A stretch of DNA of 64,000 bases from assembly GCA_014905825.1 (NCBI GenBank), contig JACGCN010000001.1:1984001-2048000 (forward strand), written 5' to 3'. The notes under the pieces are model-generated. The model worked only from the letters and a program-made list of their open reading frames with translations. It searched no databases and had not been told where the DNA came from. Source of the DNA: Lyophyllum atratum. Taxonomy: Eukaryota; Basidiomycota; Agaricomycetes; Agaricales; Lyophyllaceae. Shown here one piece after another: positions 12,217 through 26,180 of this stretch (position 1 is the stretch's first letter; each line of letters begins with the position of its first letter). Made by a program: the position numbers and the translations under genes.

Positions 12217-13859
12217 TCATGCAGGCACTCCCCAGATCCTGACCTCCCTGCCCGTAGCACCCCAGATCTCCTTGCCCTGCTCTCCAAATACAAAGTCCGA
12301 TACTTCTCCCCCTTCTTCGAGCCGGACAAGCTCCTCCCATGTTTTATGAGCAAACACCCGTGCACCCAGATTGCCTGCGACTGCTAAGAACTGCGCACTC
12401 GGGTCGTACTGCACCTTGTTGACCTTAAAGTCATCACCTAGCGAGAAGCTGTGTGTCGTCTTCTGCTTGCGCAGGTCCCAGATAGCGACCGACGAGAGGG
12501 AGTTGGGGCTGAGGAGATGATACCCGTTCTCCGAGAACGACAATGTGTGGACAGTGAAGGGAACACCTTCAGGTGGCGTGAGCGATGCGGCGATAGCGCC
12601 AGTGCGAATGTCGTAAATCTGGATAGTGGACGCAGGCGTGCCAAGTGCCAAGAGGGTACCATCTGGGTGGATGGATAGTGAAGTGAACGGCTCGTCCGAA
12701 GGCACCGACCGGAAAACTTGGCTGAAGGTCGTCAGATCGTGGATAGAGTATGTTTTATCCGCAGAGGAAAGGGTAAGGAGGGTGGACGTGGGGTGAACGG
12801 CCAACCCTGTGAGCTCTCCCTTGTGGGACCTGATGGTGCTTTTTGGTATATACTCCTGAGACGCGGCATCGTGTGACCAGATCTTGGCAGTTTTGTCTGC
12901 GCTGGCAGAGATCACCAACGTTGACTCGCCCTCATGCTCGCGGAAGGCGACATGGTTGATCTTCTTGGTATGACCTTTCAGAGAGGCCAATACCTTATCG
13001 GTGTCACGGTCGTATAGCTGGACAATCTTGTCGTTTCCTCCCGTCAAAAATTGCGAAGGCGCCATGCGTGACACAGCGAGGCTGGTGATTCCAGCTGGAG
13101 AGGCAGAGTGGAGAGAAGGGATGGTATGCTTGGCTGTGAACGTTTTGACTTCGGCGGGGGTGGCGTATCCCGGAGGCGGCTTTCTCTTTCTACGAGCGGC
13201 TGAGAGCGCTTGATGTGTCTCGTCAATACGGGCGATGACACTAGCAGGAAGGCCCTCCTCAGCGGCACCCTCTTCGTTCATTTCTACGTCACCTCCCATG
13301 CCCTCGGCGGGCGCAATGCCCATAGTAGCCTGCACGTTCGCAAGGGCCCTAGAAAGACAAGAGTGAGTCCTAATACAGAAGTTCAAGAATCAGAAAGACA
13401 CACTCTCGAGCAGCGTCGCGTTCACGAATAAGACGTGCAACGACGCGACTAGCCGCATCCTGCGAGTAAAGGGCGTAGCTGAGCTCCTGGCGAGTCGAGT
13501 TGTACTTCTGTTTCAGCGCAAAAGTCTCGAGAACGATCGCATCCCATTCGTTTTGCAGAGTGTGGAGAATTGCTGGGATGGAAGTCTGACTAGGTGGGCG
13601 AGGCGCAGCGGTCTCCGGACCTAAATACAGATATGAGCGAGCGTTCGCGGTGCGTAGGCAAGATGACCACAGCCATTGGTTCGCACGTACTGGCGTTGAT
13701 AGTGATAAGGTCAGACTCTTCCAGTTTCTCGCCAGTGACGGGGTCTGTGCCATTTTCGTTGATATACTTGAGAATAAGGCGACGCTCATAGACTTTTCCC
13801 GACTTCGCTGAGACGACGGGCTCCTGGGGCGGCTCTCCAGAGATTGCACAGAAAAACAT
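12217..13859 (-). CDS. PRP19: Pre-mRNA-processing factor 19 (U-box E3 ligase of the NTC)
   Basis: PRP19 is the tetrameric U-box ubiquitin ligase that organises the NineTeen complex needed for spliceosome activation. The ATG at 13859 begins [17 protein letters not shown], the conserved U-box start, running through [14 protein letters not shown] and [13 protein letters not shown] (residues 1-55). Then comes the Prp19 central region [18 protein letters not shown] with the coiled coil [17 protein letters not shown] and the [19 protein letters not shown] block. The C-terminal half is a WD40 propeller of about seven repeats (for example [35 protein letters not shown]) ending in VRIWGVPA. Introns lie near 13622-13686 and 13351-13405. 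About 500 residues, intact. It is divergent from SGT2 with only 115 bp between start codons. Confidence 0.95.
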
Positions 13860-13974
13860 AGTGGCTGGAGGTTGAAACCGGCTACTGTTTGCGTGGCTTT
13901 GCGTCCCAGGCCTACACCGTTGTTTTAGACTATTTACTCCTAGGTTCTCCGTCGATCAGCCTATATCAGCCTCC
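13860..13974. promoter_or_regulatory. 115-bp bidirectional promoter region PRP19 / SGT2
   Basis: The start codons of two head-to-head genes are only 115 bp apart, so both core promoters must lie here or within the genes. No clear TATA box is seen; pyrimidine stretches are present. Confidence 0.55.
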
Positions 13975-15196
13975 ATGTCTGAAAAACAGCAGCGTCTAGT
14001 GTATTCAATAATCGACTTTCTCAATCAGTCTCTCCAGGATGGTACAGTCAAGGCGGACGACAAGGAAAGTCTAGAGGTTGCCAGTGCGTCTAAACCCATC
14101 CTTGTCTCAAGTTCTCTATACGACTGAACGCGATCTCGCAGTTCAATGCATCGGCGAGGCATTCAATGTCGATCCATCGAACGAACAGCAGGCGGAGCAA
14201 CTCAGCGTGAAGCCTGCTACTCTGCAGACAATATTTGATGTCTTCATGAAGACCCGTGATAAAGTCAGCGCCAGTTCGCAATCATCTGCGTCCGCCTCTG
14301 CTTCCGCTTCTTCATCGAAGTCCAGAGCACCATCAGCCGAGGACAAGGCACAGGCCGAAAAATACAAGCAATCGGGCAATGCGCAGATGTCCGGCAAGAA
14401 CTATGATGATGCCATTCAATCGTATGATAAAGCTATCGCCCTCGATCCTACGAATCCCGTATACTATTCCAACCGCGCGGCTGCGTATTCAAGCAAGGGC
14501 GATCATCTCGCCGCAGTTGGAGATGCCGAGAAGGCTCTCTCTGTGGACCCCAACTTCGTCAAGGCTTATCATAGGCTTGGGTATGTCCTCACTGTCGTCA
14601 TCGGAATATAGCTAAGCCCGTCGTTAGCCATGCTCAATATTCGCTGGGTGACTTCCAAGCAGCCGCCAGTGCGTTTGAACGAGGGCTTAAGCTAGATCCG
14701 ACAAACGCAGGCCTTAAGTCGGGCCTACAGAACGCTCAAGCTCGTATTGAAGCAGATGATATCTCGCCCTCCACTTCTGGGGTTACCACTCCCGCATCTG
14801 GAGGACCTGGTGCCGGCGCTGGTGGAGGTCTCGGCGGTATGGCTGACATGTTCAGAGGAATGGGTGGTGGGGGTGGGATGCCCGATCTTGCAAGCTTGAT
14901 GAATAATCCACAAATGATGGCCATGGCTCAGCAGATGGCAGCGAACGGAGGCCTTGCCAGTCTCATGCAAAACCCTGCGGTTGCTAACATGGTAAGCGAC
15001 TTTGCACCTAGTTTCCTTCATGTTTTCACTTTTTTGTTTTAGATGAGTCGTGTTCAATCTGGGGATATGCCTTCGATGGATGAACTCATGAATGACCCCA
15101 GCCTAAGAGATATGTACGTCAGTTTGTCCTTGTCTTATGCTTCAAAGTTGAGTTCCGGCATCAAGGGCAAACCAATTTGGTGGGGCCGGGCGCTAG
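13975..15196 (+). CDS. SGT2: Small glutamine-rich TPR co-chaperone (SGT2/SGTA)
   Basis: SGT2/SGTA hands tail-anchored membrane proteins from Hsp70/Hsp90 to the GET pathway. The ATG at 13975 gives MSEKQQRLVYSIIDFLN, the N-terminal dimerisation domain; after intron 1 (about 14081-14141) this continues into QCIGEAFNVDP. A Ser/Ala linker leads into three TPRs (about residues 95-205): QSGNAQMSGKNYDDAIQSYD, NPVYYSNRAAAYSSKGDH and SLGDFQAAASAFERGLKL. The C-terminus is Gly/Met-rich (GGMADMFRGMGGG) with tandem NNP-type repeats (LMNNPQMM, LMQNPAV). I place the last intron so that LRDM is followed by ANQFGGAGR and a stop at 15194-15196, which matches family ends. About 330 residues, no break. Confidence 0.92.
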
Positions 15197-16228
15197 AGCA
15201 AATGTCCAACACAGTCTTCTGCACCGGGGAACTACGACACACTACCGGATGTATGATAACGTCGATAATGTACGGCGTCACCGATGAACGACATAGAACT
15301 ATCAATTTCTAGACTGCATTGCATGAAAATGATGAGATGGCTATGTATATGAAAATAGGTATCTGCGATTAGTGGTTACGGTAGCCAGCGGCAGTGAAGT
15401 CAGAATGAAACTGAATGATATGATATGTATGTATGCCGCCTCATTCAATCCCATTCATCCATTCATCCCAGCCGTCATCGTACATGTCCCCAGCATCCAT
15501 CAAGTCTGCTTGCCAACGCCGCAATCCGCCCCGCCCAAAGCCGCTCAACGGCCCATGGGCGCACCAGGGGAAAGGAACCGCCTATTGATAGTAGCCGAGT
15601 AATAATAAGAGTGCTAAACTCTGCTAGCCGATAGCAGAGACGCACTAGATGCATGCGGTTTTTTATTAGACTTAGTCCACTGCTACACTATGTAGGCATA
15701 TTGACCTTGAAAAGGACCAGATACTTACATTTACGCCTTATTCTGAATGGACGTTGAACGTTGAGTTGTTGGGATGCTGGACAAAGGATGCGAGGATCAT
15801 TGAAAGAATATTTCGTACTTGAAGAATACACTGAAGATCTCGATCGTCCTTCTAATATTTCTCAACCTTTCAGTGGCAGTTATCGTCCTCCGTTTTCAAG
15901 TGTGAGTGGTGAAGAGAGTGAAAGGTGGCTGCCGTGCGCCTTCGAAGTCTATATACAGTGTATTTCAGCACTTGTGAATTTGCGCAGAACATACATCCAT
16001 TAGTATTAGTATTACCATTAGAGCAGAAAGTTAGGTGACATAGAGTAACGGCGGCTGGGGACCGCAACAAGTCCCATCCCATGCCATCCACCTTGAAGGC
16101 ACAGCGCAGCAGCACAGTTAATTGCTTCAGGCGAATTCGTGGGTCATGATGCAGAAAGGATTACACTCTCAGTCTGTGCGCATGATCAATCCACGACATT
16201 TAGCCATGCAAGTTTGTCAAGATTGATG
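15197..16228. other. Intergenic region, no gene seen
   Basis: About 1 kb between convergent genes. Only short open frames without family resemblance are present. Confidence 0.5.
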
Positions 16229-18495
16229 TCACAACAGATTGTGGTGGTTGAAGCAAGGTGGCAGCCAGGCATCCTGAGCCAAGTACCTTTGGGAAAGATT
16301 ATGGATCACCCTCGTGGAGGCTTTCTGCCGCATTTTCTTCGTTTTTGAAGGCAATTGGCGGGCAAGAGCCGGGGGTACCGTAGAGAGCTGAGCCGGCTGT
16401 TCCGATGGATGTCCCTAAATCGTGTTTAAGATATATTCTCCGGACGATTGAGAGCCACTCACATGCTTCAAGTGATACCTGAGGCCGCTGGGTTGTCGAT
16501 ATGCCTTGAAGCATTGAGGATGATGGCAGACATAAGTCCTTCTAGTCTCCTCGCCGGTCTCCGCTTCGCTGCTAGACCCGGATGTTGAGGACGGGCGTCG
16601 AAGGTTGCTGCCAGCTTGTCGTTGTGAGGAGAAACTAGATGACATAGCAGCCCGGAAGTGGGCAGTTGAACTTGTACACCAGGCATGTGAGTTAGTCGGC
16701 CCTGAAAACAATCACAGAGACTTACAGCTGCAAGTGGTACTGAAGTCCATTCAAGCTCTGTTAAAGATATAATTTGTCATTGCTTGGGTTGTTTATTAGA
16801 AGATGCAGACTTGATTACCTTCCATGATTTCCCACATCCAGCCAAGGCACATCTGAAAGGCCTGTCACCGGGCACGTCTCGTGCATGGTCGATTTTGCTG
16901 TGTTCGAACAGCTCCTTCGAGGTTGCAAAACACGAAGAGCTGATAAGCGCATCTGCAGGCCAGCAGCGCTCCCGGCCACATGCATATGGCCGAACTGAAG
17001 GACTGAGAAGATGTGTGTTATACAGAGCCAGTCGAAGTGATAGAGAGTAGACTCACTCTGTCGTTAATGGAAGTGATGACGAGAGACGATGCGGTTTGTC
17101 TGGGTTTTCAGGTTTCCTTCCACGCCGCCTTTTTGTGCGCTGAGACCGACGCTTAGGGGAAATGACAGCCGTGTTTGAAGGTTGATCACTTGTTGGGAGA
17201 TCGACAGGCGATGACGAATTGGGAGTCGAAGGGTCGGACAGAGATAACGCGAAGTGAAAGGGAGTGGATAATGTCGAGGACATATTATCAGATACGTTGC
17301 GATCAAGAGCGTCCAATCCATGCAGTGGCAGCAGCGCAGAAGCAGGCGATGCGAATAGATCCGGTATAAAATGTTCCCATGGGTCAACTTCAGTCTCCGG
17401 AATCATACCATTGGGTGAAATAGGGGCAGTGTTAGCGCCCTCTGAATAATGGAAAACGCCATCCTCATCAACATGAACTCCTAAGAATATCCGCGATAAG
17501 TCCTGGTCCTGTTCGAAATGAACGGAGAAGTCATCCTGCGACGGTTGATTGGTGACGTCCTGGTGGGTTTCCTCGTGTGGAGGGGGCAGCACGGGAGTCG
17601 TATGTTCACCTTCGTAGATAGTGGGCAAAGATCTCGAGTTCTGGGGAATGTCAGAGAGGGCCGCACTCAAAGATGATGACGAAAATTGGAACGGTGCAAC
17701 ATCCGGAGAGACGGAGGAAACATCATGGGTGGGTTCCTGAAAAGAAAGGTCCAGATTTGAGCCTTCAGTTGGAAAACACGGATAAGCCTCTGGTGGATAA
17801 TATGGATACGACGTTGTCCAATTGGAGAGGTCAGGTGCTTGTGTTGGGACAGAATGTCGTGCAAGCTGAAAACTCGACGGGCCTGAGATCTCAGTTGTAA
17901 TTGGATCGTAGAGCACCTTGGACGCTTTTTTGTGTAGAAGTCGATATCTGAGGGTGATAGTGTTAATGAATAATCTGTTGCTGTAAACAGGATCAACATA
18001 TCACCTGTTCCGACATCCTAACCCACTACGCTGGAGTTCCTGGCCAAGCTTGCCCCCACCTTCCTCCTATTCTGGCGTAAAGGTCCATTAGTTTCTTGTC
18101 CTCTTCTGGCGTCCATTCGTCTTTCTTTAAATGAGGATCCAAGGCCTCCCTATATCGCTTGGAGCACGCATCATCGGTTCGACCTGGAATCTCGCGAGCA
18201 ATTGCAGACCACTTTGCACCATGGGTATTGTATAGAGACAACAATAAACAATCTTCATCTGACGTCCAAGCGGACTTCCTTATATTTGGAGACAAAGAGT
18301 GAAGCCAGCGCTTGAGGTGGAGGTGTCAGATCCGACTTGAGAACAGAAAGACCATCGATCTTATACCTTCCTGCAAGCCTTATTTGTTCGACCAGGAACT
18401 AGACTGGCAACATTTTTCCAATTTTCGTGTTCCCCGTGAATATGGACAGCGTTGGTCAACAATGCGTCTTCAGTAGCGTCAGCCAGGGCTATCAT
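16229..18495 (-). CDS. Transcription factor combining Myb repeats with C2H2 zinc fingers
   Basis: Exon assembly gives an N-terminal Myb region. A first repeat contains NWKNVASLVPGRTNKACRKR plus WLHSLSPN (split by an intron at about 18307-18363). A second is SAWTSDEDCLLLSLYNTHG to RTDDACSKRYREAL, and a third is DEWTPEEDKKLMDLYARIGG to SGLGCRNRYRLLHKK. A C5 run at 18053-18057 shifts the frame inside the third repeat; four C would restore RWGKLGQEL. A long Ser/Pro-rich acidic linker follows, then a basic patch (SPKRRSQRTKRRRGRKP). After an intron come three C2H2-like fingers (YACGRERC..., FRCALAGCGKSWK-SLNGLQYHL, YVCHHPQCFKAYRQPSGLRYHLKH) and a tail ending HHNLL. The start is uncertain: ATG 18495 is in frame, ATG 18560 is another candidate. 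It could be two adjacent genes, but the frame and introns run through without a stop. It is divergent from PRP17. Confidence 0.7.
18053..18057 (-). other. Suspected 1-bp insertion in a C5 run (frameshift in Myb repeat 3)
   Basis: Upstream codons read GGRW then lose the Myb pattern. Removing one base of this run restores GGRWGKLGQELQRSG, a standard Myb helix. It is best explained as a homopolymer indel, either real or a consensus error. Confidence 0.6.
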
Positions 18496-18743
18496 CAATG
18501 CTTGCAAATCTCTCCACCTTCGTCTTCGCCCCAAGGTCGGCTGGGATTTCTTTCAGCCATAAAAGCATAAGATCATAAGTCCATGACAAGTGTCGGGTGA
18601 GACGGTGGTGTAGATGAAAGGTGAAGCTTTGAAGAGTCACATGCCGTCGTTTTTGGGTGATAATGAGTCACGGGTATGTCACACCTCTGGTTTGTGACCA
18701 CTCACCAGTGAACGTACGTTGAAAGTCAAATATCTCTACCATC
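18496..18743. promoter_or_regulatory. Bidirectional promoter region Myb-C2H2 factor / PRP17
   Basis: At most about 250 bp separates the two divergent start codons. No distinct motif is recognised. Confidence 0.4.
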
Positions 18744-20806
18744 ATGTCACTGTCTCTTGGATACTCCTCTGGCGAAGAGGAAGACCCGTCCAATATCGTG
18801 AAGGATGCCTTTGGTCTATCATCCCTACCTTTTGTCAAGAAGGCACGAACAGAAGCTTTGGACTGTCGAAATAGCTCCCCAAGCTGCTCCTGATGTTTTG
18901 TCTGAAGTGTGTACAAACCTGTTTCATTAAATCAGATTCGTGCTGAATTATCCTCCATAGGATCCACTAAACCAAACCTCACTGATAACGCGCCCTACTG
19001 ATACGCAGATGAATGTGAACATTCCATTCAACGACATGATACTGCCAGTGCAAGGCCCTGAAAATCCTTTTGGTGATCGGAACCGTTTTCTCAACCAAAA
19101 CGCATTGGCTGGCCACGTCGAAGAACAGTCCATGACAGAGCATGCATTTCGGTCTCAACATTTGACACATTCTATCCTCGGCTATTCCGCAAATCCTTCG
19201 GTAGATCCCAACGCTCCTGCTGTTCTGGGTTCTTTAGCGAGTGCGAAAGCCAACGGATTTGCGACTATAGACACCATTAGAGCCACGAAAGGCCAGCGGA
19301 ACGATTTGAAGCGGAAGCGAAAGAACAAGGGCGATCTGGAGGTTGTTGAGGGAGACGGATCTTATGTGGGTCCCTGGGCTTCATGGGAAGGAGAAGAGCC
19401 GCAGACTAGCTTTTTGGCCGGGGTCGAAGTTGTCGAGGAGGGTAGCGAGGAGGAGGAAGGAGAAGATGAGGCCGAACCTGCTTTTACGGTCAAGAAGGCG
19501 AAACCGAAACGAGGCACTGTTGGTCAGGAGACTTCCGTGTTCCATGGCAAGACCATGACCGACTATCAAGGTCGGACATACATGTCCCCGCCCATCGCAG
19601 AGGCTCCCAGTCTCCTACAAGAAGCAGGCTCCCAAGATTGCTTCATACCCAAAGTTTGTATACATACGTGGACTGGCCATACTCAAGGCGTGTCGGTGAT
19701 TCGTACGTTCCCGGAGACTGGGCATTTGCTGCTAAGTGGGTCTATGGATACGAAGATCAAGGTATGTCGTATCTTCGCCCCGTATCCATCATGTCTTCAT
19801 CCATTTCTGCAGCTTTGGGACGTCTACACCCACGGAAACTGCTTGCGCACGTTCCACGGACATACCAAGGCGGTGAAAGACGTATGTTTCTCGAATGATG
19901 GCCGCCAGTTCCTTTCTTGCGGCTATGATCGTCAAATGAAGCTCTGGGACACCGAAACTGGACAATGTTTGAAAAGATTTAGCAATGGCAAGATTCCTTA
20001 CGTTGTCCGGTTTCATCCGGACGAGGACAAGCAACATATCTTCCTAGCTGGAATGTCGGACAAGAAGATCATTCAGGTTTGTCATTCGTCATAAGAGCCC
20101 AAGGGTACGAGTTAATCTCCTGATCACAGTACGACATGAATTCCGGGGAAATAACGCAGGAGTACGACCAGCATCTTGGCCCAGTTAACACTATCACATT
20201 CGTCGACGAGAACCGGCGATTTGTGACAACATCAGATGATAAAACGATCAGAGCCTGGGACTTCGATATCCCGGTCGTGATTAAGTACATCGCGGAGCCA
20301 CACATGCACTCCATGCCTGCTGTTACCCTTCATCCGTCCAGCACGTTTATTTCCGCTTTTTGTCACAAGACAATATCTGATCTTGACCCTACAGAAAAGT
20401 ATTTCGCGGCGCAGTCACTTGACAATCAAATTCTTATTTACAGTACTGATAATTTCCGCCAAAATCGCAAGAAACGCTTCGCGGGACACTCTGTAGCTGG
20501 ATACGCCTGCCAAGTAGGTTTCTCGCCGGACGGAAAGTGGATCAGTAGTGGCGATGGGGAGGGCAACGTCGTCTTCTGGGACTGGAAGACTGGGCGCATC
20601 AAGTCACGACTGAAGGCACATTCCAAAGTCGTCATTGCTCACGAATGGCTCCCCCATGAATCAGTTCGTTCATTTTTAATGATCTCATCATCACCCTCAT
20701 ATTTAATGCGATCTCTATACAGTCGAAAGTGATAACTGCATCTTGGGATGGTCTCATTAAATTATGGGCACGTATACCCAGCTTCTCTGTATCTTTCTGT
20801 TGCTAA
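18744..20806 (+). CDS. PRP17: Pre-mRNA-splicing factor PRP17/CDC40 (WD40)
   Basis: PRP17/CDC40 acts in the second catalytic step of splicing. The ATG at 18744 gives [17 protein letters not shown] and [17 protein letters not shown]4 run at 18877-18880 then shifts the frame; three C would read QAAPDVLSE, and after an intron [20 protein letters not shown] follows, as in orthologues. Conserved blocks are [72 protein letters not shown] and [20 protein letters not shown]. The end is [19 protein letters not shown] and [14 protein letters not shown], a complete seven-blade propeller. The intron at 20341-20394 appears to use a GC donor. The exact C-terminus is uncertain: stop at 20806, or a further splice at a GTATAC donor. 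Confidence 0.9.
18877..18880 (+). other. Suspected 1-bp insertion in a C4 run (frameshift in PRP17)
   Basis: The frame runs into a stop 15 bases later. With one C fewer it continues as [11 protein letters not shown] into the next well-supported exon. Confidence 0.6.
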
Positions 20807-22088
20807 CGTCTTATCTATCTCAGGATTGAGCTCGCACGCCTGTGTATCAGTAGACTATGTCATTTCCTTGGTTCCCCTCGCATCGTCATTCTCGCAATCG
20901 CCTGATCACATGTGTGTTGCCCACATCAGCAGGCAAACCGTTCCTTGCGTCAGTACGCAGAAGAATGCGTAGGGTCCGCAAGCCCTAGGCGTCGCCGACG
21001 CACAGGTTGGCATATTTCTGACGAATCTTTCTGTCAAGAGTCTGACTGTTGGACATTCTGGCTGCCATGGCCGGTCATAGCCATGAGCACTCTATTCTAA
21101 ACCAACTTCTTCTGCCGCTTAAGGAGTCAAGGAAGCCAGCAACTCTCAGGCCACCGGCATCTGGAGCAATGACGTCGAAAACCAGCTAATGACTTGGAGA
21201 TAGCTCCCGGGCTAAGTATATCCATGGTCGTCCCACCTCGTCGAATACATACGTGTGCATGCGAGCTGGGATCATTTCTCACCACGTCAAGGATTCAAGC
21301 TCAGAACCGTGTGCCATCCGGTCCCAACTTCTCCTCTTGCCCAGTCACTCGACCAAGCTAACGGATTGCTGAAGTCCAGACATTCCTCTTCATTCTATCT
21401 TCATTGCTTTAGACATGCGCTTGTAGACTTGGTGAATATCGAACTCCGAAGCTCGCTAGCGTCCTGTGGGAAGTGATTTCTCTGCTTTGCTTGGGGCGTT
21501 TTGTGGGTTGCAGCCAAGTCTCGGAACTTGCTCTGTTTCTCATCGGCGATATCACCCCGATTTTGCGCATACCAACATAGTGCACACCGCTTTAAGTTTC
21601 TGTGCTTGTTGTTTGTTCCCGAGGAACGACCAAAAGAAGAGTATTGGCCGATGCATATGGAAACAGTTCACCCAAGGTGAATGAAATTTGACAGGATATT
21701 ATTATCAGTGATTCGGGGTGAACTATCGGCACGCAACATATATCTAGGTTATAATTGACACGGTGAGAGACGACATGTGTTGCTACCATACACGATACTT
21801 AGCAACGCTGATAATGATGCATCTGTAGATTCACATCGCTCAGAAGGTAGACTTCTGTGGGCCTTTTGGACTGCTCCCAAACCACCGGAAGATAGATCAG
21901 CGACGATGCAACGTTCGATACCTTTCTTCAAAGCCGGTGAACTCTCACGGACTTAATAACCCCACGTCGAATAGGACATCTATGGTGTCAAGGACTCAAG
22001 GTTGCCAGATGCGGTAAAGCGGATGGAAAGCCCTCTCGCCCGAGGCAGACACATATGATATGGGTTTGATCTTCTCAGTCAACTCCTC
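20807..22088. other. Intergenic region, no gene seen
   Basis: About 1.3 kb downstream of PRP17. Reading frames are short and show no family resemblance; no repeat is recognised. Confidence 0.45.
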
Positions 22089-22096
22089 TATAAAAA
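22089..22096 (+). promoter_or_regulatory. TATA box
   Basis: A TATAAAAA motif 57-64 bp upstream of the ATG at 22153. Position and sequence suit a core promoter for the small secreted-peptide candidate. Confidence 0.5.
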
Positions 22097-22152
22097 CCTT
22101 CCCGGAACCATTTTGACCCAGAAAACCTGCTCCCCGTCCCCGCACGACCGAG

Positions 22153-22371
22153 ATGCTATTATCCACACGCTCTTTCGCGATCCTCTCTCTCATATTCGCG
22201 GTCGCGGTTTCCGCTTTACCTGGTGACGGCTCTGTTCGTAAAATCGTACTCATAGTCTCTCGAATATATCTGACCTTTGTCACAGAAAGACTGGAAGCGA
22301 TCCGAAGATCTGGGAAATGGTCCTGCCGACTGGAAGCGGCAAGCAGAACAGAGACTGGTGATCCGGGATGA
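22153..22371 (+). CDS. Candidate small secreted peptide
   Basis: The ATG at 22153 opens a typical signal peptide (MLLSTRSFAILSLIFAVAVS, then ALPG, cleavage likely after ALP or just before). A 48-bp intron with a GTAAAA donor (22238), CTGAC branch site and CACAG acceptor (22285) is predicted. Splicing keeps the frame, giving about 57 residues ending TETGDPG. A phase-0 donor at 22234 would instead give a longer, charged mature peptide running to 22456 (KDWKRSEDLGNGPADWKRQ...). No known family. The TATA box upstream supports a real gene; small secreted proteins are common in Agaricomycetes. Confidence 0.35.
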   Translation: MLLSTRSFAILSLIFAVAVSALPGDGSVRKIVLIVSRIYLTFVTERLEAIRRSGKWSCRLEAASRTETGDPG

Positions 22372-22456
22372 AGATATATGCAGGCTAGCGCACCAAGTAT
22401 TCACAGGTCAGTTCAATATGCTACCTGGTGAGGTTAACAGACAATTTGACTGTTAG

Positions 22457-23026
22457 CGACATCGACAGCACCTATTTTGAATCGGCGGTCTCCTTGTCTC
22501 GACATTTTTACAACTAGCATTCCACTGGCTTGTTCATATCCCTCACGCACACCAATCCGTAGCTGTGAACGCTCGTGGACTCCTTCCAAACTCCTTCTTC
22601 GATTCTATTGATTACTTCACTTCGCATACACCATACAGTTAAGCAGAACGATGGATGTCCTTCTTCAGCGCTTTAGCAGTTATGTTGCAGTTAAGTACTC
22701 ATATGTCAATGGTTCCATGCTTCTTGCCTCTTGACTAAGCCAACTTGACGGCTCAGGGTATTATTCCCGGCCATCGTCATGGTCTGAGTCAAGTCCGAGT
22801 ACATCAGCTACAGCACGGTGGTCGAAGACGGCCACCACCCCACTCATGAGAACGGACCCGCAAGAACAGAGGGAGTGCGCCACCAGCGTTATATCATGAT
22901 CATTAGTGGCTCTGCGAAATCAGGCTAAAGCAGCTTACTCCTTCAACTTGACAATTCAAACAATTTCAAAGCCACCACGACACCGAGCCGTGATGTGGCG
23001 TGAGAATAACCTGTTGTGGTTTATTG
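22457..23026. other. Intergenic region upstream of MCM3
   Basis: No gene-like frame is seen; it contains the MCM3 promoter at its right end. Confidence 0.45.
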
Positions 23027-23032
23027 ACGCGT
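23027..23032 (+). promoter_or_regulatory. MCB (MluI cell-cycle box) upstream of MCM3
   Basis: ACGCGT lies 52-57 bp before the MCM3 ATG, in the context TTGACGCGTAAA. MBF-type factors (Mbp1/Swi6) bind this box and drive G1/S expression of replication genes in fungi. Binding here is inferred. Confidence 0.5.
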
Positions 23033-23083
23033 AAAGCACTCTGGACGCGACGAGTCTGAACAGCAATTCTGATCACAACCACC

Positions 23084-25827
<2,744 letters not shown>

Positions 25828-26180
25828 GTCCTTCTGCATCTGTTGTTTTCCTTGCTTTTGGCTTTACTGGCTACTTGTACATATACTGGGATGTATTCAT
25901 AGACATAATCAGCGCTCGATAACCTCCGCGGTGAATGCTTGATCGATGCGCGGTGCCATGAATATATTTATACGGTGATTTCAACTTCGAGGGCGCCCTG
26001 GTACTTGTCTAGATTCAACACATTGTCACCGGCCCGACAAGGTCCCTGAGAGTCAAGGTGGAATTTTGATATTACGAAGAAGAAATTTGAAGGCATTTCC
26101 AAAGAGGCCATGCCACTGCACAAACTCGTATGGTACATGATATAAAATAAGCGCAAGTAACTGCAACATTGTAAATACAA

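Noticed and set aside
17900..18495. Myb gene as Cdc5/CEF1 (another NTC member)
   Set aside because: Cdc5 has two R repeats at the extreme N-terminus and a long specific helical tail; here there are three repeats and C2H2 fingers.
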